The position numbers and the translations under genes are program-made. A DNA stretch of 64,000 bases, taken from NCBI GenBank assembly GCA_964588795.1, contig CAZPQN010000010.1:8133-72132 (forward strand). The letters are read 5' to 3'. Positions 1-7,539 of this stretch are shown here, in pieces. Position 1 is the first letter of the stretch. Every line of letters begins with the position of its first letter. The DNA is from CAZPQN01 sp964588795 (GTDB lineage: Bacteria; Fidelibacterota; UBA2242). Under the pieces are notes generated by a model. That model saw nothing but the letters and a program-made list of their open reading frames with translations, did not search any database and was not told the origin of the DNA.

Positions 1-8
1 AATGCCAT
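1..8 (-). CDS. start of an unidentified gene downstream of rpsF (partial)
   Basis: Reading leftwards, an ATG at 8-6 is followed by GCA and two bases before the window ends, so the protein begins Met-Ala. A good Shine-Dalgarno, AGAAAGGAA, lies just upstream at about 14-23. The position directly after rpsF suggests rpsR (ribosomal protein S18) or ssb, which usually follow rpsF and often begin Met-Ala, but two residues cannot distinguish them. Confidence 0.5.
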
Positions 9-55
9 GACGTTTCCTTTCTAATGGGTTTGATGGATGAAATTATTGCACCATT

Positions 56-394
56 TCAGGCGCTGGTTGCGCTGACCGGTTCGTCAACCGGCTTGGCAAC
101 CGGTTTTTCTTCCAAGATGACCGTAATAAAGGCCAAAATGCTCTGGTTCAGTCGCATCCAGGCTTCCAGCTCGCGGATGATCTGGGCATCGGTGGACTCG
201 AATTGCACTAAAATATAGGTGCCGTAGCGATGTTTCTTGATCTGGTAGGCCAAGCGGCGTTTGCCCCAGTCCTCCAGATTGAAGACCGCTCCATTCAGCC
301 TGGTGATCTCAGCCTTGACAGCTTCAATCAATTGGGCCAGACGGTCTTGTTCGATGTTGGGGTTGACAATAAAGAGATTTTCGTAGTACCTCAA
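56..394 (-). CDS. rpsF: 30S ribosomal protein S6
   Basis: S6 is a small-subunit protein that binds the central domain of 16S rRNA together with S18. The 112-residue product starts LRYYENLFIVNP and carries the family pattern of an RRM-like fold, including DWGKRRLAYQIKKHRYGTY in the middle. The usual length is 95-135. I chose a TTG start at 394: AAAGGAGT sits five bases upstream, and the protein then begins Met-Arg-Tyr-Tyr-Glu as in most S6 proteins. An in-frame ATG at 433 would add 13 residues lying inside the end of pth and has no better ribosome site. The C-terminal tail is rich in Val, Pro and Ala. It is the last complete gene of the prs-rplY-pth-rpsF string, 16 bases after the pth stop. 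Confidence 0.95.
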   Translation of the reverse strand: MRYYENLFIVNPNIEQDRLAQLIEAVKAEITRLNGAVFNLEDWGKRRLAYQIKKHRYGTYILVQFESTDAQIIRELEAWMRLNQSILAFITVILEEKPVAKPVDEPVSATSA

Positions 395-410
395 ATCCGT
401 ACTCCTTTGT

Positions 411-1037
411 TTAAGAGATTTGTTTGTTGGCAACGGATGGCGTGGCGGTGCGGTGCGTATTGTCGGCGGGACGCAGGTCAGTTCGATTACACTGACTCAT
501 GACGTCGGCGAAATCATGCTCGGGCAGGGTCAATAAACAGTTTACAGCTGATTGAATGACCGCGGTGACCAGCGGTAGTTCTTCCTGGCGAAAAGCGCTG
601 AGCACGAAATCTTCGGAGGGTACGCCGGGAGTCTGCGGGCCGATGCCCAGCCGCAGACGCGGTACGGCGGCGCCTCCCAAATATTCAATCACCGATTGCA
701 TACCGCGATGTCCGCCGGCAGAGCCGCCCGTCCTTAGACGCAGTTTCCCCAGTGGCAAATCAAGGTCATCATAGACGATCAACATTTCCGATGGTTGAAC
801 AGACAATTTCTGCCTCAGCGCCCGAGCCGCCAAACCGCTTTGGTTCATATAGGTTTTATTCTTGGCCAGCCAGAGCGCCTGGTGTTGATCCCGGACGATC
901 TGCACAGGTTTCCGGGCCGGTGGAAAAGTCAGGGCCTGGTGCTGGAGATAGGCATCCACGACCAGATGGCCGATGTTGTGCCGGTGATTACGGTAAGCTG
1001 TTCCGGGATTACCCAAGCCGAGAATGACCTTTATCAT
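411..1037 (-). CDS. pth: peptidyl-tRNA hydrolase
   Basis: Pth cleaves peptidyl-tRNAs released by stalled ribosomes, recycling tRNA in the cytoplasm. The 208-residue protein shows the family motifs in order: GLGNPG at 7-12 with Asn10, the catalytic His20 in RHNIGH, YMNQSG with Asn65, Asp93 in YDDLDLPLGK, and GGSAGGHRG. These match the catalytic set of the E. coli enzyme. The C-terminal ~25 residues after the fold are polar and variable. The ATG start has no clear Shine-Dalgarno in the 21-base gap after rplY, so translation may rely on coupling to rplY. Confidence 0.97.
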   Translation of the reverse strand: MIKVILGLGNPGTAYRNHRHNIGHLVVDAYLQHQALTFPPARKPVQIVRDQHQALWLAKNKTYMNQSGLAARALRQKLSVQPSEMLIVYDDLDLPLGKLRLRTGGSAGGHRGMQSVIEYLGGAAVPRLRLGIGPQTPGVPSEDFVLSAFRQEELPLVTAVIQSAVNCLLTLPEHDFADVMSQCNRTDLRPADNTHRTATPSVANKQIS

Positions 1038-1058
1038 AAAAAGGGGAATTTAGATAGC

Positions 1059-1718
1059 TCATGCACGGGTTGATTTTTTTTCGGCGGGTTCTTCGGTGGC
1101 TGGCTCGCCTTCACCTTCCGCCTCCTCAGCGGCAGCTTCGGCGGCGACCTTGGCCTCCTCTTCTTCCTTGGCACCGGTCGGCTGGACTACTGATACTATC
1201 GAAGCGGTGGGTGCGGTAAGGATAGTAACCCCTTCTAATTTGATCTGCCCGGCATTGATTGACTGACCGAGGTTAAGGTCAGTCACGTCCAGGGTAATGG
1301 TATCCGGGATGTCGGTGGCTTTACATTTTACCTGCAATTCCCAGAGATGCTGTTCGAGTATGCCGCCGAATGTTTTGACTCCCACCGCTGTGCCCGTGAC
1401 GCGAATTGGTACCGAAACGGTAATCAGTTCATCCATGGAGACGCCCATAAAATCGACATGCAGGATCGCGTCACTGACCGGATCGTACTGGACTTTACGG
1501 AGGATGCATTTATGGCTTTTTTTACCGATTTGCAGATCGTAGACATGGGCTTTGGAATGCAGTGCGGTAGTCAGTTCTTTTTGATCCAGAACAATGGCTA
1601 CCGGGCTGGTGTGATGGAAGTAATAGACGGCCGGAATTTTACCCGCACGGCGCAAGCGCTTGGTGGCACCTTTCTGCAGGTCAGGGCGGGGTTCGGAATT
1701 TAGTTTGAACTCTAACAT
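1059..1718 (-). CDS. rplY: 50S ribosomal protein L25 (general stress Ctc form)
   Basis: L25 binds 5S rRNA. The 219-residue product is the long two-domain Ctc form: an N-terminal L25 domain containing TKRLRRAGKIPAVYY and the conserved HVDFM segment, then the beta-rich TL5/Ctc C-terminal domain, then a tail of about 35 residues rich in Glu and Ala that is probably disordered. The ATG follows AAGGAGT closely. It lies 15 bases after prs, and prs, rplY, pth, rpsF is a common bacterial order. The family also responds to general stress in some bacteria, but nothing here shows that. Confidence 0.95.
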   Translation of the reverse strand: MLEFKLNSEPRPDLQKGATKRLRRAGKIPAVYYFHHTSPVAIVLDQKELTTALHSKAHVYDLQIGKKSHKCILRKVQYDPVSDAILHVDFMGVSMDELITVSVPIRVTGTAVGVKTFGGILEQHLWELQVKCKATDIPDTITLDVTDLNLGQSINAGQIKLEGVTILTAPTASIVSVVQPTGAKEEEEAKVAAEAAAEEAEGEGEPATEEPAEKKSTRA

Positions 1719-1733
1719 TAAATACTCCTTGTC

Positions 1734-2675
1734 TTAGAACTCAAATAGTGAACTTATTGATTCTTCACGATGAATACGCTTGATCGCCTCGGCCAACATG
1801 GGTGCGGCGGAAACGATCTCCAGTTTGGGGAAAATATGCTGTTCGGGAATCAGAATGGAATCAGTGACGACGACCTTATCAATAGGAGCGGCGGTCAGCC
1901 TTTCGATGCACTGACCGGAGAACAGACCATGCGAAGCGACCACTATAATGGACTCCACACCGCGTTCTTGCAGGAGCCGGGCGGCTTCGGTGACACTGCC
2001 GCCGGTATCGATCATATCGTCAATGACCAGGGCTTTTTTAGCAGTGGCATCGCCAATGATATTCATGACCTCGGCCTTGTTCGGATGCGGACGGCGCTTA
2101 TCAATGATGGTCAGGGGTAAACCTAAGATTTTGGCGTAGGAGCGGGCGATCTTGATCCCGCCGACATCAGGGGTCACCACGATGTATTCGTCGTCCCGAA
2201 CCAGCTCTTTTAGATATTCGACAAATATGGTTTTGGCGTACAGGTGGTCGAACGGAATGTTTACAAAGCCTTGGATTTGAGTGGAATGCAGGTCCATAGC
2301 CATGATCCGATCGGCTCCGGCACTGACGATCGCATCCATAACCAGGCGCGCTGAAATCGGCACGCGGGGCTGGTCCTTGCGATCCTGCCGGGCATAACCG
2401 TAGTAGGGTATCACGGCAGTGATGCGGCGGGCCGAGGAGCGGCGCGCGGCATCCAAAATCAGGAGTAACTCGAGAATGTTTTCCGCCGGTGGATTGGTGG
2501 ATTGCACGATGAAAACGTCCTTACCACGGATGTTCTCCTCAATTTTGACCCGGATTTCACCATCGCTGAAATTACTTATGGAAATAGCGCCGGGCGTCGT
2601 GCCGAGCAGGTCCACAATCTTGTGCGCTAAGGTGGGGTTGGAACGTCCGGTGAAGATCCTGGCTTGCATGTCCAT
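1734..2675 (-). CDS. prs: ribose-phosphate pyrophosphokinase
   Basis: This enzyme makes PRPP from ribose 5-phosphate and ATP for nucleotide, histidine and tryptophan synthesis. The 313-residue protein has the usual length. Visible motifs are the flexible loop YYGYARQDRK at 91-100, the metal-binding Asp128-Leu-His130 in MAMDLHS, the ribose-phosphate loop VTPDVGG near 168-173, and the PRPP-binding loop VIDDMIDTGGS at about 217-227. The frame stays open upstream through the tRNA gene, but the family N-terminus is at the ATG at 2675, preceded by AAAGAGA. It is probably co-transcribed with the tRNA-Gln just upstream and with rplY downstream. Confidence 0.97.
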   Translation of the reverse strand: MDMQARIFTGRSNPTLAHKIVDLLGTTPGAISISNFSDGEIRVKIEENIRGKDVFIVQSTNPPAENILELLLILDAARRSSARRITAVIPYYGYARQDRKDQPRVPISARLVMDAIVSAGADRIMAMDLHSTQIQGFVNIPFDHLYAKTIFVEYLKELVRDDEYIVVTPDVGGIKIARSYAKILGLPLTIIDKRRPHPNKAEVMNIIGDATAKKALVIDDMIDTGGSVTEAARLLQERGVESIIVVASHGLFSGQCIERLTAAPIDKVVVTDSILIPEQHIFPKLEIVSAAPMLAEAIKRIHREESISSLFEF

Positions 2676-2700
2676 ATTTATCTCTTTGGTTAATTGCATG

Positions 2701-2771
2701 CTCGGGGACCAGGATTCGAACCTGGATGGACGACTCCAAAGGCCGTAGTCCTGCCGTTGGACGATCCCCGA
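2701..2771 (-). tRNA. tRNA-Gln (anticodon TTG)
   Basis: On the minus strand the sequence folds into a full cloverleaf of 71 bases: a 7-bp acceptor stem (TCGGGGA with TCCCCGA), a D stem GTCC/GGAC, an anticodon stem ACGGC/GTCGT with loop CTTTGGA, a short variable region, and a T arm CCAGG-TTCGAAT-CCTGG. The anticodon is TTG, which reads CAA, so it charges glutamine. The discriminator base is G and the 3' CCA is not encoded. It lies 25 bases upstream of prs. Confidence 0.95.
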
Positions 2772-3130
2772 ATGAAGATTAGCTGTTGCGTTGACTGTGT
2801 GGAGCAGTAAAAGTGCCGGACGGCCCGGCAGGCTCTGTTGATGCTGACCTCCAACACAGTCGAGTTCCATCCCGACAAACCGCGCCGGCGGCTTCCGGAT
2901 ATGCTGGGAAACAACAGATATAATTGATTTTCAAACAACTTGGTTTTCGGAAAAACGTGGCGGAATTTACGACCGGCGAAGGTATTTGACAAGCATCATG
3001 CATTTCCAGCGGTGAAAAGACTCAGGGCGTGACCAACTCTTATAACACCATTGGTGCAGAGCGGTGGATTTGCTTCTGAGCGCAAATTGGGATAAATTTT
3101 TGTGGAAATTTGAGTTGACGAGGAAATGAC
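2772..3130. other. intergenic region between tRNA-Gln and the K+ channel gene
   Basis: This is a divergent spacer of 359 bases. The minus strand carries the promoter listed at 2964-2992, which would leave a leader of about 185 bases before the tRNA. No second tRNA fold, riboswitch core or convincing reading frame was seen. The short frames here overlap the tRNA or lack family features. No convincing plus-strand promoter for the channel gene was found: TTGACA at 2987-2992 lacks a matching -10 box. Confidence 0.5.
2964..2992 (-). promoter_or_regulatory. sigma-70-like promoter for tRNA-Gln/prs
   Basis: Read on the minus strand, TTGTCA (2992-2987) and TAAATT (2969-2964) are separated by exactly 17 bases. 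The -35 box matches consensus at five of six positions and the -10 box at four of six. The same -10 box occurs in the V-ATPase promoter candidate. Inference only. Confidence 0.4.
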
Positions 3131-4270
3131 TTGCGCCGGCTAAAGAAATTCGGGGCACTGTTGCGCAAAGGCAATACGCGCCTGATGCTGTTGTTTGCAG
3201 TTCTGATTATGACTGCATCGAGCATCGTGTTGTATTTCGAGCGCGCGCAGAACAGCAGTCTGTATGGTGATCTTTGGGATTCGATCTGGTGGACCTTAGT
3301 GACGGTCTTTACCGTAGGGTACGGCGATATTTTTCCCCGCAGTACCGGGGGGCGCCTGGTCGGCATCATTATCATGTTCATGGGGGTTTCCATGATCTCA
3401 TTGATTACCGCGACTATTTCCTCTATATTTGTCGCCAAGAAAATCAGGGAGGGTCAGGGTTTGGAATCCTTTGACTACGAAGATCACATTATTATCTGCG
3501 GCTGGAACAACCGTACCGAGCCGTTGATGGACACGATGTTCACCTTGTCGCGTCAGGGGCTGCAGATCGTCTTGGTCAATGAATTGCCCGAGGCGGAAAT
3601 CAATTCCATTCTCGATAAATTCGCCAAGCGCCGGGTCAAATTCATCCGCGGTGACTATACCCGCACAGCTCCGTTGGAACGCGCCAATATCAAACGTGCC
3701 GCGCATGTCATTCTCGTCCCTAATCTGGTTCAGTACGATGCGACCGATGCCGATGAAAAGACCGTACTGGCGACCCTGAACATCAAATCCAGCTACCCCA
3801 AAGTGCGGGTCATCGCCTTTATTTTAAATCCGGACAATGAAGTGCACGTCAAACGCGCCAAGGCAGATGATGTCATCGTCAGCGACCGTTTCGCCGATTA
3901 CTTCATCGCTAGCAATATTCTCCAACCCGGTCTGCCCAAGGTTTTCGACCAAATTCTCGATCCCAAAACTCAAAATAACCTCAATCTCGAGAATATCCCC
4001 GCCCGCTTCGTCGGAAAAAAATACACCGAGCTCTTTCAGCATTACCGCAGTCAGCACAAAGCCCTGCTGATAGGCCTGCTAACTCAGGTCGAATCCATCG
4101 GGCTGACCGACTTTCTGTCTTCGGATACCTCGCATATTGACGCCTTCATCGAACGCAAACTGCGCGAGGCCGGCAAAAGCATCGGCGAGGAAAATAAAAT
4201 CTTAGTCAATTTGAATCCTGACGACAATTACATCGTCCAGGCAAATGAAAAGGCTATTATACTCAGATGA
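3131..4270 (+). CDS. two-helix potassium channel with RCK/TrkA-N domain
   Basis: The 379-residue protein is a K+ channel of the MthK type in the inner membrane. Transmembrane helix 1 spans about 18-37, the pore region carries the selectivity filter TVGYGD at 61-66, and helix 2 spans about 72-100. A cytoplasmic RCK domain follows, with HIIICGWNNR where MthK has a similar ICGW motif, then a second C-terminal RCK/TrkA-C-like part ending in a Lys-Ala-Ile-Ile-Leu strand. RCK domains gate such channels with Ca2+, nucleotides or c-di-AMP, but the ligand cannot be read from sequence. The start is TTG at 3131 after GAGGA. It overlaps the next gene by ATGA, so a cyclic-nucleotide-binding protein is translated with it. 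Confidence 0.92.
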   Translation: MRRLKKFGALLRKGNTRLMLLFAVLIMTASSIVLYFERAQNSSLYGDLWDSIWWTLVTVFTVGYGDIFPRSTGGRLVGIIIMFMGVSMISLITATISSIFVAKKIREGQGLESFDYEDHIIICGWNNRTEPLMDTMFTLSRQGLQIVLVNELPEAEINSILDKFAKRRVKFIRGDYTRTAPLERANIKRAAHVILVPNLVQYDATDADEKTVLATLNIKSSYPKVRVIAFILNPDNEVHVKRAKADDVIVSDRFADYFIASNILQPGLPKVFDQILDPKTQNNLNLENIPARFVGKKYTELFQHYRSQHKALLIGLLTQVESIGLTDFLSSDTSHIDAFIERKLREAGKSIGEENKILVNLNPDDNYIVQANEKAIILR

Positions 4271-4794
4271 GTACTCTACGCGACAATCACTGTGACTCCA
4301 CCAGCCTGAGTGAGTATGAAATATTCGCCGGCTTAAATGGCGATCAGGTCAACTCCTTCTGCAAGCTTTTTCAGGTCATCGAGTATGAACCGGGCGAGGC
4401 CATCATCCAGGAGGGCGCCATCGGCAACTCCATCCTCATTTTACTGAACGGCCAAGTGGAAATCAGTCAGGCCCTGACTCTGAAAACCGACGCTTCCGGC
4501 GTAGATAGTCGTGAAAAGAGCCTGATTAAACTCTCGGCCGGCGCCCATCCGTTCTTCGGTGAAATGAGCCTGTTCAGCGATGATGATAAACGCACGGCAA
4601 CGGTCAAGGCGATCGACAAGTGCCTGATCGGAAGGCTTGACAGACAGGATTTCTTCGATACCTGCAATCGGCATCCGGAGATTGGCAACTTAGTCATGCA
4701 AAATATCGCCCGGGTGCTCAGCCGGCGTCTGAAACAAGTCAATCAGAATGTCCTTAAACTCACCACAGCCTTCAGTTTGCTGATAGAAAGATAA
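4267..4794 (+). CDS. cyclic-nucleotide-binding domain protein
   Basis: The 175-residue soluble protein is essentially one cNMP-binding beta-roll with a C-terminal helix. Residues 20-70 match the family start (FAGLNGDQVNSFCKLF, then YEPGEAIIQEG). The phosphate-binding cassette is present as FGEMSLF, with Gly98 and Glu99, followed by Arg109 in RTATVKA. The arginine that contacts the cyclic phosphate is therefore kept, and cAMP or cGMP binding is plausible. No DNA-binding helix-turn-helix follows, unlike CRP. An insertion of about 15 polar residues precedes the cassette. The ATGA overlap with the channel gene suggests it acts as a separate gating or regulatory subunit (inference). Confidence 0.9.
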   Translation: MSTLRDNHCDSTSLSEYEIFAGLNGDQVNSFCKLFQVIEYEPGEAIIQEGAIGNSILILLNGQVEISQALTLKTDASGVDSREKSLIKLSAGAHPFFGEMSLFSDDDKRTATVKAIDKCLIGRLDRQDFFDTCNRHPEIGNLVMQNIARVLSRRLKQVNQNVLKLTTAFSLLIER

Positions 4795-4807
4795 GCGAGG
4801 ATAACAA

Positions 4808-7471
4808 GTGCCGTTTGCCTTAGAAAAAATATATAATCCACGGGAAGTGGAGACTAGGTGGTATAAATACTGGTCAGAACGGAAATATTTTCACGCCGAC
4901 CCGCATGCGCCGGGGAAACCTTTTGTCATCGTCATTCCACCGCCGAACGTGACGGGCATTCTGACCATGGGTCACGTTCTGAACAATACCATCCAGGACA
5001 TCCTGACCCGCCATGCGCGGATGAAAGGCTTTGTAACGCTCTGGTTGCCCGGTACTGACCATGCCGGGATCGCCACCCAGAATGTCGTGGAGAAAAATTT
5101 AAGGGCCAAAGGACAGACGCGCCATGATCTCGGCCGCGAATCGTTCACCCAATTGGTCTGGGATTGGGCGCTCAAGCATAAATCAATCATCCTGCGCCAA
5201 CTCCAGCGCCTCGGCTGTGCGTTAGACTGGGAGCGCGAGAGATTTACCCTGGACGAGGGCTTGTCCCGGGCGGTGCGCAGGGTCTTCGTCGAACTCTACC
5301 ACAAAGGCCTGATTTACCGCGGTCAGCGGATCATCAACTGGTGTCCCGGTTCGCAGACGGCGCTGTCTGATGAGGAAGTGATTCATAAAGAAATTCAGGG
5401 ACACCTCTGGTATTTTCGTTACCCGTTTGAGGAAGGCAGTGGTCACATTACCGTCGCCACTACCCGACCGGAGACCATGCTGGGCGACACGGCCGTAGCG
5501 GTCAATCCCCAGGATGATCGTTACCGTGACTATATTGGGAAAACGGTGCGCTTGCCCCTGGCCGAGCGTTTGATTCCCATCATCGCAGATGACTTTGTGG
5601 ATCGTACTTTCGGCACAGGCGCAGTGAAGGTGACTCCCGCTCACGATCCGAATGACTATGAAATCGCTCTGCGCCACCACCTGCCCCTGCTTAACATTCT
5701 CAATCCCGACGCGACCATGAATGCCGATGCTGGGACTTTGGTTGTCGGTAAAGACCGCTTTGCCGCGCGCAAAATCGTGGTCGCCGAAATGGAACGCCGC
5801 GGTTTGTTGGAAAAAGTCCAGAATTACAGCCACTCTGTCGGATTTAGTCAGCGCGCCGATGTCATGGTCGAGCCGTACCTTTCGGAACAATGGTTCGTGC
5901 GGATGAAACCTCTGGCGGAGCCGGCCCTGCAGGTTGTCCTTGATAAAAAGATCAAATTTCATCCGGAACGCTGGGTCAAGGTATATACGCACTGGATGAC
6001 CAATGTCCGTGATTGGTGCATCTCGCGGCAGCTCTGGTGGGGTCATCGCATCCCGGTTTTTTATTGCGACACCTGCGGCTGGAGCGACGCCCTGTTAGAA
6101 GATCCGGCGGACTGTCCAAAGTGTGGGGCACCAGTACGTCAGGAGGCTGATGTGCTGGATACGTGGTTCAGCTCCTGGCTCTGGCCGTTCTCGACCCTGG
6201 GCTGGCCGGAAGCGACCCCTGATCTGCAAAAGTTTTATCCGACCGATGACCTCGTGACGGCGCCGGACATCATTTTCTTCTGGGTGGCGCGCATGATCAT
6301 GGCCGGCTTGGAATTTCGCGGCGATATTCCTTTTAAAAATGTATACTTTACGGGGATCATCCGCGACATTCAGGGACGCAAGATGAGCAAATCGCTGGGC
6401 AACTCGCCCGATCCCCTGCAACTGATTGATCAGTACGGGGCGGATGCCCTGCGATTCGGCGTCATGCTCATCGCCCCGCAGGGTCAGGATATTCTATTCT
6501 CCGAAGAACGCTTGGAGGTCGGTCGCAATTTCATGAATAAGGTCTGGAACGCCGCCCGGTTTATCCTGATGAATCTGAATCAACCGGAGCTGCTGGAACG
6601 ATCAGTCGAGTCCGTCCGGGAGTCTCTGGATCTGGCTGATAGCTGGATTCTCCACCGCCTGCAGCTGACCATCCATGCGGTCGACCGCAACCTGAAGAAA
6701 TATCGTTTTGATGAGGTCGCCCGCCTCATTTACGACTTTATCTGGAGCGATTTCTGTGACTGGTACGTCGAACTGATCAAAGACCGTTTGTATCACAAGA
6801 CCCCGCGCGAAAAAGAGACGGCGCTGGTGGTCGCGGTCCACGTCATGCGGGACTTCCTGAAACTTTTACACCCGTACGCTCCGTTTATTACCGAAGAAAT
6901 TTATCAACATCTCAAGGGTCCGGCCGAGCCGGATATCATGGTCGCACCCTGGCCTAAAGCCGCTTTGAATGTTGGAAACGAAGCGGCCCTAACGACCTTC
7001 GCCCTGATTCAGGAAGTCATTGTGGCTTTGCGAACCGCCCGCAGTGAAATGAATATCCCACCCGCCACCGCGCTCAAATTAGTCGTGCGCGGTGCCAGCG
7101 CAACACCTACTACGGCACTTTTTCAGGACTCCACAGCGCTGGACTACATCCGGAATTTAGCCCGTGTGGCAACTGTCGCAATCACCCCAGACGCCGTGAA
7201 ACCGCATTCCGCCGCCACCGTCGTTGTGCAGGGCGTGGAGATTTTTATTCCCTTAGAGGGACTGATTGATGTGCGCAGTGAGAGCGAACGGCTGGCCAAA
7301 GAAATTGCCCGACTGACCAATTTCTTAAAAGCGGCCAGCGCCAAACTCACCAACGCCGAATTCCTGCACAAGGCCCCCAGGGATATTGTCCGACGCGAGC
7401 GGGAAAAGGAAACCGCGCTAAAAGAACAGCTGAACAAGCTGAAATCCAACCTGAAAACACTGGCAGAGTGA
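4808..7471 (+). CDS. valS: valyl-tRNA synthetase
   Basis: ValRS charges tRNA-Val and edits misactivated threonine. The 887-residue class Ia enzyme has the HIGH-type motif as TMGH at 53-56 within PNVTGILTMGH, an editing (CP1) domain with ATTRPETMLGDTA and GTGAVKVTPAHD, the WCISRQLWWGHRIP segment, a zinc-ribbon-like CDTCGW/CPKCGA pair, and KMSKS at 525-529. The anticodon-binding domain follows, with a C-terminal coiled coil. Length is typical. The GTG start follows GCGAGGATAACA, 13 bases after the cNMP-binding gene, so it may belong to the same transcript. Confidence 0.97.
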   Translation: MPFALEKIYNPREVETRWYKYWSERKYFHADPHAPGKPFVIVIPPPNVTGILTMGHVLNNTIQDILTRHARMKGFVTLWLPGTDHAGIATQNVVEKNLRAKGQTRHDLGRESFTQLVWDWALKHKSIILRQLQRLGCALDWERERFTLDEGLSRAVRRVFVELYHKGLIYRGQRIINWCPGSQTALSDEEVIHKEIQGHLWYFRYPFEEGSGHITVATTRPETMLGDTAVAVNPQDDRYRDYIGKTVRLPLAERLIPIIADDFVDRTFGTGAVKVTPAHDPNDYEIALRHHLPLLNILNPDATMNADAGTLVVGKDRFAARKIVVAEMERRGLLEKVQNYSHSVGFSQRADVMVEPYLSEQWFVRMKPLAEPALQVVLDKKIKFHPERWVKVYTHWMTNVRDWCISRQLWWGHRIPVFYCDTCGWSDALLEDPADCPKCGAPVRQEADVLDTWFSSWLWPFSTLGWPEATPDLQKFYPTDDLVTAPDIIFFWVARMIMAGLEFRGDIPFKNVYFTGIIRDIQGRKMSKSLGNSPDPLQLIDQYGADALRFGVMLIAPQGQDILFSEERLEVGRNFMNKVWNAARFILMNLNQPELLERSVESVRESLDLADSWILHRLQLTIHAVDRNLKKYRFDEVARLIYDFIWSDFCDWYVELIKDRLYHKTPREKETALVVAVHVMRDFLKLLHPYAPFITEEIYQHLKGPAEPDIMVAPWPKAALNVGNEAALTTFALIQEVIVALRTARSEMNIPPATALKLVVRGASATPTTALFQDSTALDYIRNLARVATVAITPDAVKPHSAATVVVQGVEIFIPLEGLIDVRSESERLAKEIARLTNFLKAASAKLTNAEFLHKAPRDIVRREREKETALKEQLNKLKSNLKTLAE

Positions 7472-7539
7472 TGATGCTGGCATTTCGGGGCCTCCGCGAC
7501 TACCCCGTATATCCCCTGCTTACATACAGGAGGATTAAG

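Noticed and set aside
2690..2992. 100-residue minus-strand frame over tRNA-Gln
   Set aside because: Its C-terminal half translates the tRNA itself, a common false gene; no ribosome site or family match.
2987..2992. Plus-strand TTGACA before the K+ channel gene
   Set aside because: No -10 box follows at 16-18 bases; it is the reverse side of the minus-strand promoter.
5222..6046. 274-residue minus-strand frame within valS
   Set aside because: It is fully antisense to a conserved part of valS and has no domain features.
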